Part shown: one piece after another, positions 8,532 through 16,371 of the stretch
How the letters are laid out: the number at the start of each line of letters is the position of its first letter
How positions within the stretch are numbered: position 1 is the first letter of the stretch
From: an uncultured PS1 clade bacterium
GTDB taxonomy: Bacteria > Pseudomonadota > Alphaproteobacteria > RS24
Length of the DNA: 46,195 nucleotides
Direction of reading: 5' to 3'
Assembly: GCA_902624095.1 (NCBI GenBank)
Contig: CACNWB010000014.1
Location: 1 to 46,195 of the forward strand
Notes under the pieces: generated by a model
Database searches by the model: none
Seen by the model: only the letters and a program-made list of their open reading frames with translations
What the model was told of the DNA's origin: nothing
Made by a program: the position numbers and the translations under genes

Positions 8532-9710
8532 ATGGGCGAAATGAAAATCTCACGTTTGCCGTTTCCAATTGTGGGCGTCGAAAAATCCTCTTTTAAAGAA
8601 ACCTATGGCGGGGCAGAGGATGTTGTTGTGTCGTTTTGCCAACTCATTCGCACAGAGGCTGAGGCAGATACCTGCCTTGTGACCATGCATCCAATCGGTG
8701 GTACGGGCTGGCTGCCAATTATGAACGAGTTTGTGCGCCAAGGGGTTCATGTGCTGGCCTGTGACGGGCGTTATCGGGGCGTGGATACTGCACTGAATAT
8801 GGAAAAAATCTGCATTGACCTCGGTAATGCGGTACGCCATGCAAAACAAAAGCTCGGCTATAGGCATGTCGTTTTGTTGGGCTGGAGCGGCGGCGGCTCA
8901 GTTTCGGCTTTTTATCAATCGCAAGCCGAAAATCCAACCGTTACGTGCAGTCCGTGTGGGGCCGGACCGGATTTGACCAAGCAAGATTTTATTCCGGCGG
9001 ACGGACTTATTTTGATGGCAGCCCATATTTCACGTCACGGCACGCTGACACAATGGATTGATGCAAGCATCACCGATGAAACCGACCCTGAGCGGCGAGA
9101 CCCGTCTCTGGATATCTATAGCGCGGATATCGAACCGCCCTACACGCAAGCGTTTCTGGAAAGTTACAGAATCGCGCAAATTGAACGCAATCGCAAGATT
9201 ACCGCTTGGGTGAAACATAAATTGCAGGAACTGGCGGATAAGGGGCGCGAGAATGAGGAATTTGCCTTTGTCACGCATGGCACAATGGCTGATCCGCGTT
9301 GGCTTGACCCTGCCGTTGACCCCAATGATCGCAAGCCCGGCTGGTGCTATTTGGGCGAGCCGAGAATTGTTAACAATGGCCCAGTGGGGCTCGCGCGGTT
9401 TTCAACGCTTCGCAGTTGGTTGTCACAATGGAGCTATGATGATGCCAATGCCGACGGACCCAAAAGTCTGGCGCATGTAACCAAGCCCGTGCTGGTAGTG
9501 GGCAATAGTGCCGACGACGCTTGCACACCAAGCCATACACAGGCACTGTTTGGGGGTGTTGCCCATAATAATAAAGAAATGCATGAGATTAAGGGCGCGA
9601 CACATTATTACCTTGGCCAGCCTGAACTGGCTGCAAAATCGGCGGCACTGGCATGCAATTGGATGCAAAGACAGTCGTTGATGGATGGGGCTGACCGAAC
9701 TGGCGGATGA
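8532..9710 (+). CDS. Alpha/beta-hydrolase family protein
   Basis: About 393 residues. The nucleophile elbow is GWSGGGSVSAFY (Ser), preceded by a GYRHVVLL strand; VVGNSADDACTPSHTQALF holds the acid and GATHYYLGQPE the His. TMHPIGGTGWLPIMNEF is the oxyanion-loop region. A long insert (about 150-290) between elbow and acid loop is larger than in common esterases. Start is ambiguous: ATG 8532 with GGAGAAG just upstream, or TTG 8520 behind GGAGG at 8506-8510. Fourth gene of the catabolic operon; it could hydrolyse an ester, a thioester or a carbon-carbon bond. Confidence 0.82.
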   Translation: MGEMKISRLPFPIVGVEKSSFKETYGGAEDVVVSFCQLIRTEAEADTCLVTMHPIGGTGWLPIMNEFVRQGVHVLACDGRYRGVDTALNMEKICIDLGNAVRHAKQKLGYRHVVLLGWSGGGSVSAFYQSQAENPTVTCSPCGAGPDLTKQDFIPADGLILMAAHISRHGTLTQWIDASITDETDPERRDPSLDIYSADIEPPYTQAFLESYRIAQIERNRKITAWVKHKLQELADKGRENEEFAFVTHGTMADPRWLDPAVDPNDRKPGWCYLGEPRIVNNGPVGLARFSTLRSWLSQWSYDDANADGPKSLAHVTKPVLVVGNSADDACTPSHTQALFGGVAHNNKEMHEIKGATHYYLGQPELAAKSAALACNWMQRQSLMDGADRTGG

Positions 9711-9730
9711 TTATCAGGAGAGGATGAGAA

Positions 9731-10441
9731 ATGGGTAAGATTAACGGGCTTCACCATGTTGCCATTGCCACCGGCAATATGAAGGAACAATTGCAGTTTT
9801 TTAGTGATGTTCTTGGCATGCGCCTGCAGGGGCTTTATTGGATGCATGGCGTGGAGGGCGCTTGGCACGCCTTTATGGAAATGGGTGAGGCGCAATTTGC
9901 CTTTGCCTTTGTGCCGGGCAACGAAAAAATTGATATTGAATACGGCGTTACGCATGCCGGCAGCGGGGCCGGCAACAGCGCGCCTGGTAGCATGCAACAT
10001 ATCGCTTTGAATGTAGATACGCCGGAAGATCTGCTGGCCATGCGTGACCGTATCCGCTCGCGCGGAATAAATGTATTCGGGCCGCTTCAGCACGGACTAT
10101 GCCAATCGATTTATTTCGGTGGGCCGGAAGGTTTGGCGCTGGAGGTTGCAACCTCTGGTGGTGCCGCCGTACCGCTTGACAATGATGGAACGTGGATTGA
10201 CCGCGAGGTACAGGAAATGGCCGGCATTTCTGACGCCGAACTTGCTGCTTTTATGAATCCGGCTGAGTATCTAGCCGAGGGCGGGGCAGTGAGGCAACCG
10301 GTCTATGATCCGGACAAGCCGCATAATCAGTATTCCGAAGAGATTTATGAAGCGATGTTGGCCGCCCCCGATGAGGTGATAACCGATGCCTCCAACAAAT
10401 GGTCAGAACCGCCGGTAAATAATATTGCAAACAAACGCTAG
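9731..10441 (+). CDS. VOC-superfamily (glyoxalase/dioxygenase fold) protein
   Basis: 236 residues with an N-terminal beta-alpha-beta-beta-beta VOC module. GLHHVAIATGNMKEQLQFFSDVLGMRLQGLY opens it with the first metal His; SMQHIALNVDTPEDLLAMRDRIRSRG begins the second module with another His, and IYFGGPEGLALEVAT carries the closing Glu. The metal set H-H-E is thus plausible. Members include lyases, isomerases, glyoxalases and extradiol dioxygenases, so the reaction is open. Near its GST-like neighbour a glutathione-linked role is conceivable. It starts 20 nt after the hydrolase and ends 11 nt before the lyase gene. Confidence 0.83.
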   Translation: MGKINGLHHVAIATGNMKEQLQFFSDVLGMRLQGLYWMHGVEGAWHAFMEMGEAQFAFAFVPGNEKIDIEYGVTHAGSGAGNSAPGSMQHIALNVDTPEDLLAMRDRIRSRGINVFGPLQHGLCQSIYFGGPEGLALEVATSGGAAVPLDNDGTWIDREVQEMAGISDAELAAFMNPAEYLAEGGAVRQPVYDPDKPHNQYSEEIYEAMLAAPDEVITDASNKWSEPPVNNIANKR

Positions 10442-10452
10442 GTGGGTTCGAC

Positions 10453-11286
10453 GTGAGTGGTTCCACAGACCGGAAAAATACAATTCTGCGGAAGAGGTTG
10501 GCCTCGGGCACTCAAATTATCGGGCCCGGCGTTTATGACGGACTTTCGGCGCGCATTGCCGATGCAAACGGTTTTGATGTGCTTTACTTGAGCGGTTACG
10601 GGGTTTCGGCCAGCCTATTGGCCAAACCCGACAATGGCTTTTTGTCGACCTCGGATATGCGGGCGCGCATCAAAAGCCTGACCGACGTGTTGCACACGCC
10701 ACTGATTGCAGATGCCGATACGGGCTTTGGCAATATTGCCGAAACGGTAGCGGCTTATGAGGCCGCCGGAGCCTGCGGCATCCAGCTTGAAGACCAGCGA
10801 ATACCAAAAATATGCGGTCATATCGCTGGACGCGAAGTGATTGACCGTTCGATTGCTATTGCCAATATCAAAACCGCCGTTTCAGCCCGTAAATCGAGAG
10901 ATTTTCTGATTGTGGCACGCACAGATGCACTTGAGCAAAACGGGCTTGAAGAGGCCCTTGCGCGCGGCCATGAATTTTTTGCAGCCGGTGCAGATGTGTT
11001 GTTTGTTGAATCGCCTGAAAGCACAGAAGAGATGAAGATCATTGGCAGTGAATTGGGCCATGCGCCGCTTTTGGCAAATATGGTCGAGGGCGGTCGCACC
11101 CCGCTTTTGTCGCGTGCTGAATTGGCCGATATGGGGTTTAATTTTGTTATCTATCCGGTGGCGGCAATGTCGGTTGCTGCCGCCGGATTGTCGCGCGCTT
11201 ATCGCGAGCTTTTAAAAGGCGATGTCGAATCCGAGCGTGTTGATTTCTCACAATTAAGCCATCTTGTAGGCTTAATTCGCAATTGA
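10453..11286 (+). CDS. Isocitrate lyase/PEP mutase family lyase
   Basis: 277 residues from a GTG start. The phosphoenolpyruvate mutase/ICL barrel shows PGVYDGLSARIADANGFDVLYLSG, the metal site PLIADADTGFGN (about 84-94), QLEDQRIPKICGH with Cys121 in the catalytic loop (usual K-R/K-C-G-H; Ile replaces the second basic residue), and VARTDALEQNGLEEALARG. Likely a carbon-carbon lyase acting on a 2-hydroxy or 2-methyl di- or tricarboxylate and releasing pyruvate, glyoxylate or similar. Last gene of the operon, so it may supply the final cleavage into central metabolism. Confidence 0.88.
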   Translation: MSGSTDRKNTILRKRLASGTQIIGPGVYDGLSARIADANGFDVLYLSGYGVSASLLAKPDNGFLSTSDMRARIKSLTDVLHTPLIADADTGFGNIAETVAAYEAAGACGIQLEDQRIPKICGHIAGREVIDRSIAIANIKTAVSARKSRDFLIVARTDALEQNGLEEALARGHEFFAAGADVLFVESPESTEEMKIIGSELGHAPLLANMVEGGRTPLLSRAELADMGFNFVIYPVAAMSVAAAGLSRAYRELLKGDVESERVDFSQLSHLVGLIRN

Positions 11287-11365
11287 TGCCAAATGTCGAA
11301 AAGGGCGGTGCGGCAAATTAGGCTATTACGAAAAAATGGAAGTAAGTGTTTCAGTTTGACGCAAG

Positions 11366-11407
11366 GCGCTCGTAACTCAAGTGGTAGAGCAACTGACCCT
11401 TAAGTAG
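11366..11407 (+). pseudogene. 5' half of a decayed tRNA-Lys gene
   Basis: 42 nt match positions 1-42 of the intact tRNA-Lys at 15701 at 34 sites, including the D-arm GTGGTAGAGC and the anticodon stem ACTGA. The anticodon loop reads CCCTTAA (C33, anticodon CTT), and the 3' anticodon stem and everything after it are missing. It cannot be a working tRNA. Its acceptor strand ends GCTCG, which would pair with CGAGC in the tRNA 3' fragment at 27943-27975. Confidence 0.7.
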
Positions 11408-11770
11408 TTTATTTTACAATAAATATATAATTAATTCAATATCTTGTACGAGGTGCGATTAAAAGCGGGACCGAGTAGAGTACTACTTTTGTCGCGGAAA
11501 ACTGGCATGCATAACGCAAATGAATTTTTGGCGATATTATAGATTGTGCTTTTCAGGTTTAGCACGCACGGCCGATAGGTTTGGCAAAGCTCATCCGACA
11601 GTATTCGATAACCGCCATACCACGGCAGCGTAAGCATTAAGACATAGGATACTGTAACGCTGGGCAATGTTTCTGAATTGGCCTTTGAGCCAATCGCGAT
11701 TGAGCCGGTAGTATTGGCGCAAGACCGATATTTCGCCTCGCCCCTGCCTTTGCCGCAACAGCGTCATGCT
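11408..11770. other. 363-nt spacer without a convincing gene
   Basis: A+T-rich at its left, mixed at its right. The only notable open frame is on the minus strand, 11767 to 11591: 58 codons starting MTLLRQRQGRGEISVLR, three nt after the stop of the outer-membrane gene. It is Arg/Tyr/Trp-rich and I do not recognise it. It may be a pseudogene tail. Confidence 0.45.
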
Positions 11771-12661
11771 TTACCGCCGGTATTTAAATCGCATTGCCAG
11801 AAATTGGCTGTCATAAGTCGAGGCAACGATGTTAGCATCGCGGTCTTTGTGGTCAATCTCAAATTCGATTTCTGTGTTTTCTGACATATCGGTTGAAAGC
11901 CGAAAACGAAAGCGATCGCGGTCTTCTTTGCTCCGCACGGCGCTGTCGGTCACTTTTGTATAATCGCGTGAGCGGAATTCATAGTCGAATCTACCCCTGT
12001 ACCTTCGCGAACCTATGGCAAATTTATGGCTCACACCGAAAGTGATTTTATCTTCGTCATAATCATATGTGTTGCTTTGAGCGTCTTCTTCGGCAATGGA
12101 AAAATTGACATTGATATTTGATTTAAAACCATTGAAAAAACGTATGGCCAGAAAGGAGTATTGAGCGAGCTCAGCATCAAATTCCGAATATTCGTCAAAG
12201 CTTTTATCTTGAAACAAGGCACTGGCCATCAAGAAATCGTTGCCGCTAAAGACGCTTATTGACGGGGTAAACATTATCATATCGAGATAGTTATTGCCAT
12301 CGAGTGACATATCCAAATAATCCACGCTCACCCCATATGACCAATCGCCAATATCGCGGTTCCATCTTCCGCTAACCCCATGTGTTAATGAGCTGTTTTC
12401 GCTGTAATCGGAATAATTTTCCGCACTAAAATCATAAGAGAGCGTCAATTCATTTGTCGGCATACCGGAAATACCGAATTCAAGTTCTTGCAAGAAGTCA
12501 CTGTCGCTACTGCGACTTTGGGCACCTGGTGCCAAATCCTCTAATGAGGCGGCGCTGTCGCTGGCCAAGCCAACCAGCGCCGAAACCTCAATAGCTGAGG
12601 CAGGTATGGAGGCTAGCAATACAAACATAATTGCGGTGGCCGAGAGAAATTTTGAGAACAT
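11771..12661 (-). CDS. Putative outer-membrane beta-barrel protein
   Basis: 296 residues with a clear signal peptide (MFSKFLSATAIMFVLLASIP, cleavage near ASA). After an acidic linker come about ten to twelve amphipathic strands, alternating as in LTLSYDFSAENYSDY, WSYGVSVDYLDMSL, RRYRGRFDYEFRSRDY and EIEFEIDHKDRD, ending QFLAMRFKYRR. That end is basic rather than the common terminal Phe, though MRF lies just before it. The pattern resembles C-terminal barrels of the surface-assembly-modifier type, but I cannot assign a family. It lies 37 nt after the histidine kinase stop, so it may be in the same transcript and report envelope state. Confidence 0.7.
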   Translation of the reverse strand: MFSKFLSATAIMFVLLASIPASAIEVSALVGLASDSAASLEDLAPGAQSRSSDSDFLQELEFGISGMPTNELTLSYDFSAENYSDYSENSSLTHGVSGRWNRDIGDWSYGVSVDYLDMSLDGNNYLDMIMFTPSISVFSGNDFLMASALFQDKSFDEYSEFDAELAQYSFLAIRFFNGFKSNINVNFSIAEEDAQSNTYDYDEDKITFGVSHKFAIGSRRYRGRFDYEFRSRDYTKVTDSAVRSKEDRDRFRFRLSTDMSENTEIEFEIDHKDRDANIVASTYDSQFLAMRFKYRR

Positions 12662-12698
12662 ACTTACTCCAAAACAGGCAAACTCTAACTTACAGCAA

Positions 12699-14048
12699 TT
12701 AGGCGCATTTAGAAACAGTTAGTGGTAATTCGACGGTCACACGAAACCCGTTTTTTATATTTTGGAATTGCAGCGTGCCCTGATGATACTCAATGACTGT
12801 TTTGGCGAGCGCCAACCCCATGCCGATGCCGCCGCTTTCACTGTTGCGGGATTTATCAATCCGGAAAAATGGCTCGGTGAGTTTGTTCAGCATGTCCGCG
12901 TCCACACCTGGGCCATCATCGTAAATAGTAATGATGGCATTTGTCTCCGACAAGCCCAGGGTCAAACTGACGGCAGTGCCATAAAACAAACCATTGTCGA
13001 TAATATTGCGAAGCGCACGCTTCAAATTAGCGGAGCTCCCCACAAAGTCGATGTTTTCTTGGACGTCTAGTTTTATTTGTTTTTTCGCTGTTTGGTAATC
13101 TTGACACAAATCTTGAAGTAAAGAGGCGAGGTCAATGCTGTGAAAATCAAGAGGATGATCATCTATCTGCGCTTTGGCAAATTCCAATATTGCATCCAAA
13201 GTAGCTGCCATTTCCGCTGTTTTGGTGATAATTTTTTCGCGCTCCGTGCTGTCAGTTAAGTTTTCGGCGCGCACACGCAAGCTGGTCAGTGGTGTTCGCA
13301 AATCATGCCCGATAGCGGCGAGCATATGCTGCTGTCCGCGTAATGCATCAACGAGTTGCCTCTGCATCTCGTTAAAAGCCCGGGTTGCTTGTCGAATATC
13401 GGAGGCGCCGGTCTCGCTGAGCGGCCTGATTTTCTTGCCACTCCCAAAATCTTGCGCTGCCTTCGTTAAGTTTTTTAGCGGTCGGGTGAGGGACACCATA
13501 AATAAAGATGTAAGACCGTAAGCCAAAAGGAGGCTCATAAAAAGTAAAGCGCTGAGCCGGTATTGCAGGCTCAATGGTGCGCTGAGTGGCTGAAATTGAC
13601 CGCGCAAATAGTCGCCTTGCGACAGCTGTACCTCAATTGTAATTATGGTTGCATAGCCCTCATCGTCTTTCGCGTGGTTTTCGACTTTGATTATTGGTTC
13701 GGAAATCGAAAAATCTGTCTTGTCCAAATAGTCGAGATAAATTTCTTCCAGTGCCACCGCCCAGCCGCTTTCATCATCAGCAGTCAGTTTGGAGTCGTTT
13801 TGCAATGAAAATAATTGGCGGCTGTCACTATGCGTTCGCAAAACATCTGCGTGCAAATATTCCGGCGTTTCCTCCAAAAGAGCTGCCATCGCAATAAAGC
13901 CATGTAGCGCATCATCAACTTGTTGTGCAGTGTTTAAAAAGTACCGTTCATCCATCAGCAGGTAAATTGATGTTACCTGCACGGTTAAAACGGCAAACGC
14001 CAAAAGGGTAATAATTCGAGCCCGCAGCGACGAAATACGCTCAATCAT
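12699..14048 (-). CDS. Membrane sensor histidine kinase (EnvZ-like)
   Basis: 449 residues: transmembrane helix about 11-31, periplasmic sensor region about 32-163, second helix about 164-187, HAMP (TRPLKNLTKAAQDFGSG), the HisKA box AAIGHDLRTPLTSLRVRAE with phospho-acceptor His248, and an ATPase domain with the N box NIIDNGLFYG, the G1 box IYDDGPGVD and GGIGMGLALAKTVIEYHQG. The ATG overlaps the response-regulator stop by 4 nt, so the pair is translationally coupled. The arrangement is that of OmpR/EnvZ-type systems; the signal is unknown. The neighbouring envelope proteins suggest an envelope cue. Confidence 0.93.
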   Translation of the reverse strand: MIERISSLRARIITLLAFAVLTVQVTSIYLLMDERYFLNTAQQVDDALHGFIAMAALLEETPEYLHADVLRTHSDSRQLFSLQNDSKLTADDESGWAVALEEIYLDYLDKTDFSISEPIIKVENHAKDDEGYATIITIEVQLSQGDYLRGQFQPLSAPLSLQYRLSALLFMSLLLAYGLTSLFMVSLTRPLKNLTKAAQDFGSGKKIRPLSETGASDIRQATRAFNEMQRQLVDALRGQQHMLAAIGHDLRTPLTSLRVRAENLTDSTEREKIITKTAEMAATLDAILEFAKAQIDDHPLDFHSIDLASLLQDLCQDYQTAKKQIKLDVQENIDFVGSSANLKRALRNIIDNGLFYGTAVSLTLGLSETNAIITIYDDGPGVDADMLNKLTEPFFRIDKSRNSESGGIGMGLALAKTVIEYHQGTLQFQNIKNGFRVTVELPLTVSKCA

Positions 14049-14758
14049 TTGCCCGATTTCCCTTTTTGCAAATTGCCGGCAAATCGATAACCACCGCCTC
14101 TCACAGTTTTGATATAGGTCGGATTGCGAGGGTCACGTTCCAGTTTTTTGCGCAGGCGGCTGATTTGGTTGTCTATTGAGCGGTCAAAAACGCCAGCAAT
14201 TCGATCGCTCACTTGCTCCAGCAAATAATCGCGTGAGAGCACGCGATTGGTAGCACCCAGCAAGACCTGAAGCAATTTGGCTTCTCCGGAGGTCATTTCT
14301 ATTTTGCTACCCTCCGGGTCAATCAGTTGATGATGCACCGCATCGAATTGCCAATTGTCAAAATAATAAATTTTATTTAAGTCGGTTTCAGGCGTTTCTC
14401 TGCTGCTTCGTCGACGCAAAATGGCGCGAATTCTGGCTAGCAATTCACGCGGATTGAAGGGTTTGGCAAGGTAATCATCAGCACCGATTTCCAACCCGAC
14501 AATTCGATCCATGTCTTCATTCAATGCCGTCAACATCAAAATCGGCGTGTCATAGGTCTCGCTGATATAGCGGCACAGGCTTAACCCGTCTTCGCCGGGC
14601 ATCATGACGTCGAGGATAATGGCCTCAAAACGATGGTTGGCGAGAGCGGCGCGAGCCACCTCGGCATTCTCAGCCGACTTGGTGTCAAAACCATTGGCGT
14701 TAAAATAATCGCTCAGGCTTTCGCGAATATCCAAATCATCATCAACAATCAATAACAT
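14045..14758 (-). CDS. OmpR-family response regulator
   Basis: 237 residues. The receiver domain begins MLLIVDDDLDIRES with phosphorylation site Asp50 (LDVMMPGEDG), Thr in LMLTALNED and Lys in DYLAKPFNPRELLARI. The winged-helix DNA-binding domain follows with MTSGEAKLLQVLL, DRSIDNQISRLRKKLERDPRNPTYIKTVRGGGYRF. The ATG at 14758 is preferred over 14776 because GGAG lies about 7 nt before it and the receiver begins there. Likely binds tandem direct repeats. A candidate sits about 100 nt upstream of the next gene (15609-15626), and a 28-bp palindrome lies in its own leader. Confidence 0.94.
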   Translation of the reverse strand: MLLIVDDDLDIRESLSDYFNANGFDTKSAENAEVARAALANHRFEAIILDVMMPGEDGLSLCRYISETYDTPILMLTALNEDMDRIVGLEIGADDYLAKPFNPRELLARIRAILRRRSSRETPETDLNKIYYFDNWQFDAVHHQLIDPEGSKIEMTSGEAKLLQVLLGATNRVLSRDYLLEQVSDRIAGVFDRSIDNQISRLRKKLERDPRNPTYIKTVRGGGYRFAGNLQKGKSGK

Positions 14759-14785
14759 TGCAAACTCCAGCCACATTTTAGCAGA

Positions 14786-14813
14786 ATAAGTGCCCCTTTA
14801 TAGGGACACTTAT
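14786..14813. repeat. 28-bp near-perfect palindrome in the regulator leader
   Basis: Arms ATAAGTG and CACTTAT with inner CCC/GGG; 24 of 28 positions are symmetric. It lies 28 nt upstream of the regulator ATG. No U-tract follows on the minus strand, so a plain terminator is doubtful; an operator or mRNA hairpin are both possible. Confidence 0.6.
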
Positions 14814-14859
14814 CCAGCACATCGGAGGAATGTGACTATTAAGCTGAAATCAATGCGAA

Positions 14860-15513
14860 TTAATTGTCGCGTAACCGCCGGCGATCCCGCTGGCGAACCC
14901 GTTGGCGAATGGTTTCACGGGTTTCCTCGCGGGTAGCCTCACGCACGGTTTGGCGCACTTCACGAAAACTATCGCCAGCCGCTTCGCGCGCTGCTGTTGT
15001 CGCTTCACGCGCGGCTGCACGGGCGTCTCGAGCAGCTGCACGTGCTGCTTCAGAAGCCGGGTTTGCTTCCAATCCTGAGGTCGCAACGATTTCTTCAATT
15101 GCTTCGCGGGCAGCTTCCCGACCAGCACGCAAGGCGGCACGGCGTGCTTGTTTTTCTGTTTCGCCAGCTTCTAGGGCTTCTTCGCGGGCACTTTCAGCAG
15201 CTGCGCGGGCAACTGAGCGCACTTCACCGCGGTTTTCCTTCAGCAGGGATTTAATTTCAGGTTGTTCACTTTGTCCTGCCGCGCGACGCGCTTCACGAGA
15301 TGCCCGATTTGCTTCAATGGCTGCCGTAAGGGCTGCTTCGGCTGCAATCCGGCCTTCATCCGAGCCAGCCTCTGTGTTGTCTGCCAGATCGGCGGCGGCC
15401 CGCGCTTCAGCTGCAGCTTCCGTTGCGGCTTCCATCTCACTGTTCTGGGCAAAAGCCTGTGACGACAAGGTTAAGGCTAAAAAGGCAACTAATAAATATC
15501 TATACTTTTTCAT
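14860..15513 (-). CDS. Secreted Ala/Arg/Glu-rich helical repeat protein (LEA-like composition)
   Basis: 217 residues: signal peptide MKKYRYLLVAFLALTLSSQA cleaved near AFA, then an almost continuous run of A, R, E, T and few hydrophobics. Units such as AAREA, EAARAAARDARAAAREA and REATREETRETIRQRVRQR recur with roughly 3-4 residue helical periodicity. This predicts a long, highly charged alpha-helix in the periplasm or outside, with a very basic C-terminal end. I recognise no family; composition recalls late-embryogenesis-abundant stress proteins, which is only a resemblance. It is 101 nt upstream of the two-component genes on the same strand and has possible OmpR-type repeats upstream, so stress-regulated expression is plausible. 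Confidence 0.75.
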   Translation of the reverse strand: MKKYRYLLVAFLALTLSSQAFAQNSEMEAATEAAAEARAAADLADNTEAGSDEGRIAAEAALTAAIEANRASREARRAAGQSEQPEIKSLLKENRGEVRSVARAAAESAREEALEAGETEKQARRAALRAGREAAREAIEEIVATSGLEANPASEAARAAARDARAAAREATTAAREAAGDSFREVRQTVREATREETRETIRQRVRQRDRRRLRDN

Positions 15514-15608
15514 AACGAAACTCCTTCAGTCATATTGGGCAATCGTTTTTGCCTGCAATACCACTAAACCAAAACTACGTAACCAAATTGTCCCGTAAAG
15601 AGGTAATA

Positions 15609-15626
15609 TTGTATCAAATTGTATCA
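15609..15626 (-). promoter_or_regulatory. Candidate OmpR-type direct repeat upstream of the Ala-rich gene
   Basis: TTGTATCA occurs twice with a 10-bp period (15609-15616 and 15619-15626), the helical-turn spacing typical of OmpR/PhoB-family sites. A weaker AAATTGT lies nearby on the gene side. It is about 96 nt upstream of the start at 15513. Confidence 0.45.
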
Positions 15627-15700
15627 GGCGCGACTTATTGGCTAGGGAGACATTTTCCCTATTGCCTTAATACGGCCGAAAGGTTAGGTGTTTGCCTGTT

Positions 15701-15776
15701 GGGCCCGTAGCTCAGGTGGTAGAGCAACTGACTTTTAATCAGTGGGTCGAAGGTTCGAATCCTTCCGGGCTCACCA
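15701..15776 (+). tRNA. tRNA-Lys (UUU)
   Basis: 76 nt with encoded CCA. Acceptor GGGCCCG pairs with CGGGCTC (one G-T), D-arm GCTCAGGTGGTAGAGC, anticodon arm ACTGA-CTTTTAA-TCAGT with anticodon TTT, and T-arm GAAGG-TTCGAAT-CCTTC. All arms fold. Its 3' end doubles as the left boundary of the A+T-rich island that follows. Confidence 0.97.
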
Positions 15777-15781
15777 ACTAT
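15749..15781 (+). repeat. Putative attL: 3' end of tRNA-Lys
   Basis: 33 nt from the T-arm to five nt past CCA recur at 27943-27975 with 27 of 33 identities, including AGGTTCGAA, CCTTCCG and ACCAAC. The repeat extends beyond the tRNA end, as expected for an integration crossover site. Confidence 0.6.
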
Positions 15782-15951
15782 CCCACTGATATCATTGCAT
15801 ATTTTATTGAAATACCTCCTCTGGGGCACAATGGGACACAAAAAGGGTTTGAAATTACGGTTCTCGAGCTTGTCTTCGCATTGCTCGCGGAAATTATCCT
15901 AGTAAGATAGAGGCTTGCGTAGGCCCAAGAGCAGGAAAAAAATATGACTAA

Positions 15952-16287
15952 AGGGCAGATTTTATATTTGAAAAAATACAACACTTCACAGGTAATTTTT
16001 TAGCTACTGGCTGCGAAAATTTAAGCTTTTATATCCCTAACAAAGGAGAATTATCTCAATTAAAAGGGCTAAAAGAAATCACGAGCAAATTTGGGGTTAA
16101 CAATATTCCAATGCCAAAGGGCTCGAGGAAAGATTCAATTTCGAACGAGATCGAAAGCCTTCTGGGGCAGGTAATAGAAAACTCTGTAACGTTTGCAAAC
16201 CGTCATATTAGATCAGTCCAAAAAATATTAAATTTCCAAGCAACGAGCGAGAACAAGGAACAAATTTCTTCGGCAACTGAACATTAA
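15952..16287 (+). pseudogene. Open frame without a normal start beside the tRNA, probable gene remnant
   Basis: 111 open codons after a stop at 15949, reading IQHFTGNFLATGCENLSFYI and later SLLGQVIENSVTFANRHIR, with stop at 16285. The first ATG is at 16111 and would give only 58 residues. The helical, Asn/Glu/Ser-rich end slightly recalls phasin-like proteins, but I cannot assign it. Lying directly at the island edge, it may have lost its 5' end in integration or decay. 15782-15951 holds nothing I can support. Confidence 0.4.
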
Positions 16288-16371
16288 CTGGCTCTTAGAC
16301 TTTTTTAGTAACTGTCGCTTAACCGAGGTCGTATTATTTTCTAAAGTAAGTAAGAAATAGGGAGATTGAAC

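Noticed and set aside
11431-11667. Minus-strand frame of 78 codons in the spacer
   Set aside because: No SD, no family likeness, and A+T-rich spacer DNA; frames of this size occur by chance.
14864-15598. Long plus-strand open frame (244 codons) over the Ala-rich gene
   Set aside because: It is the antisense of a biased GC-rich gene; it consists of Arg/Ser runs and lacks an SD, while the minus-strand frame has a clean signal peptide.
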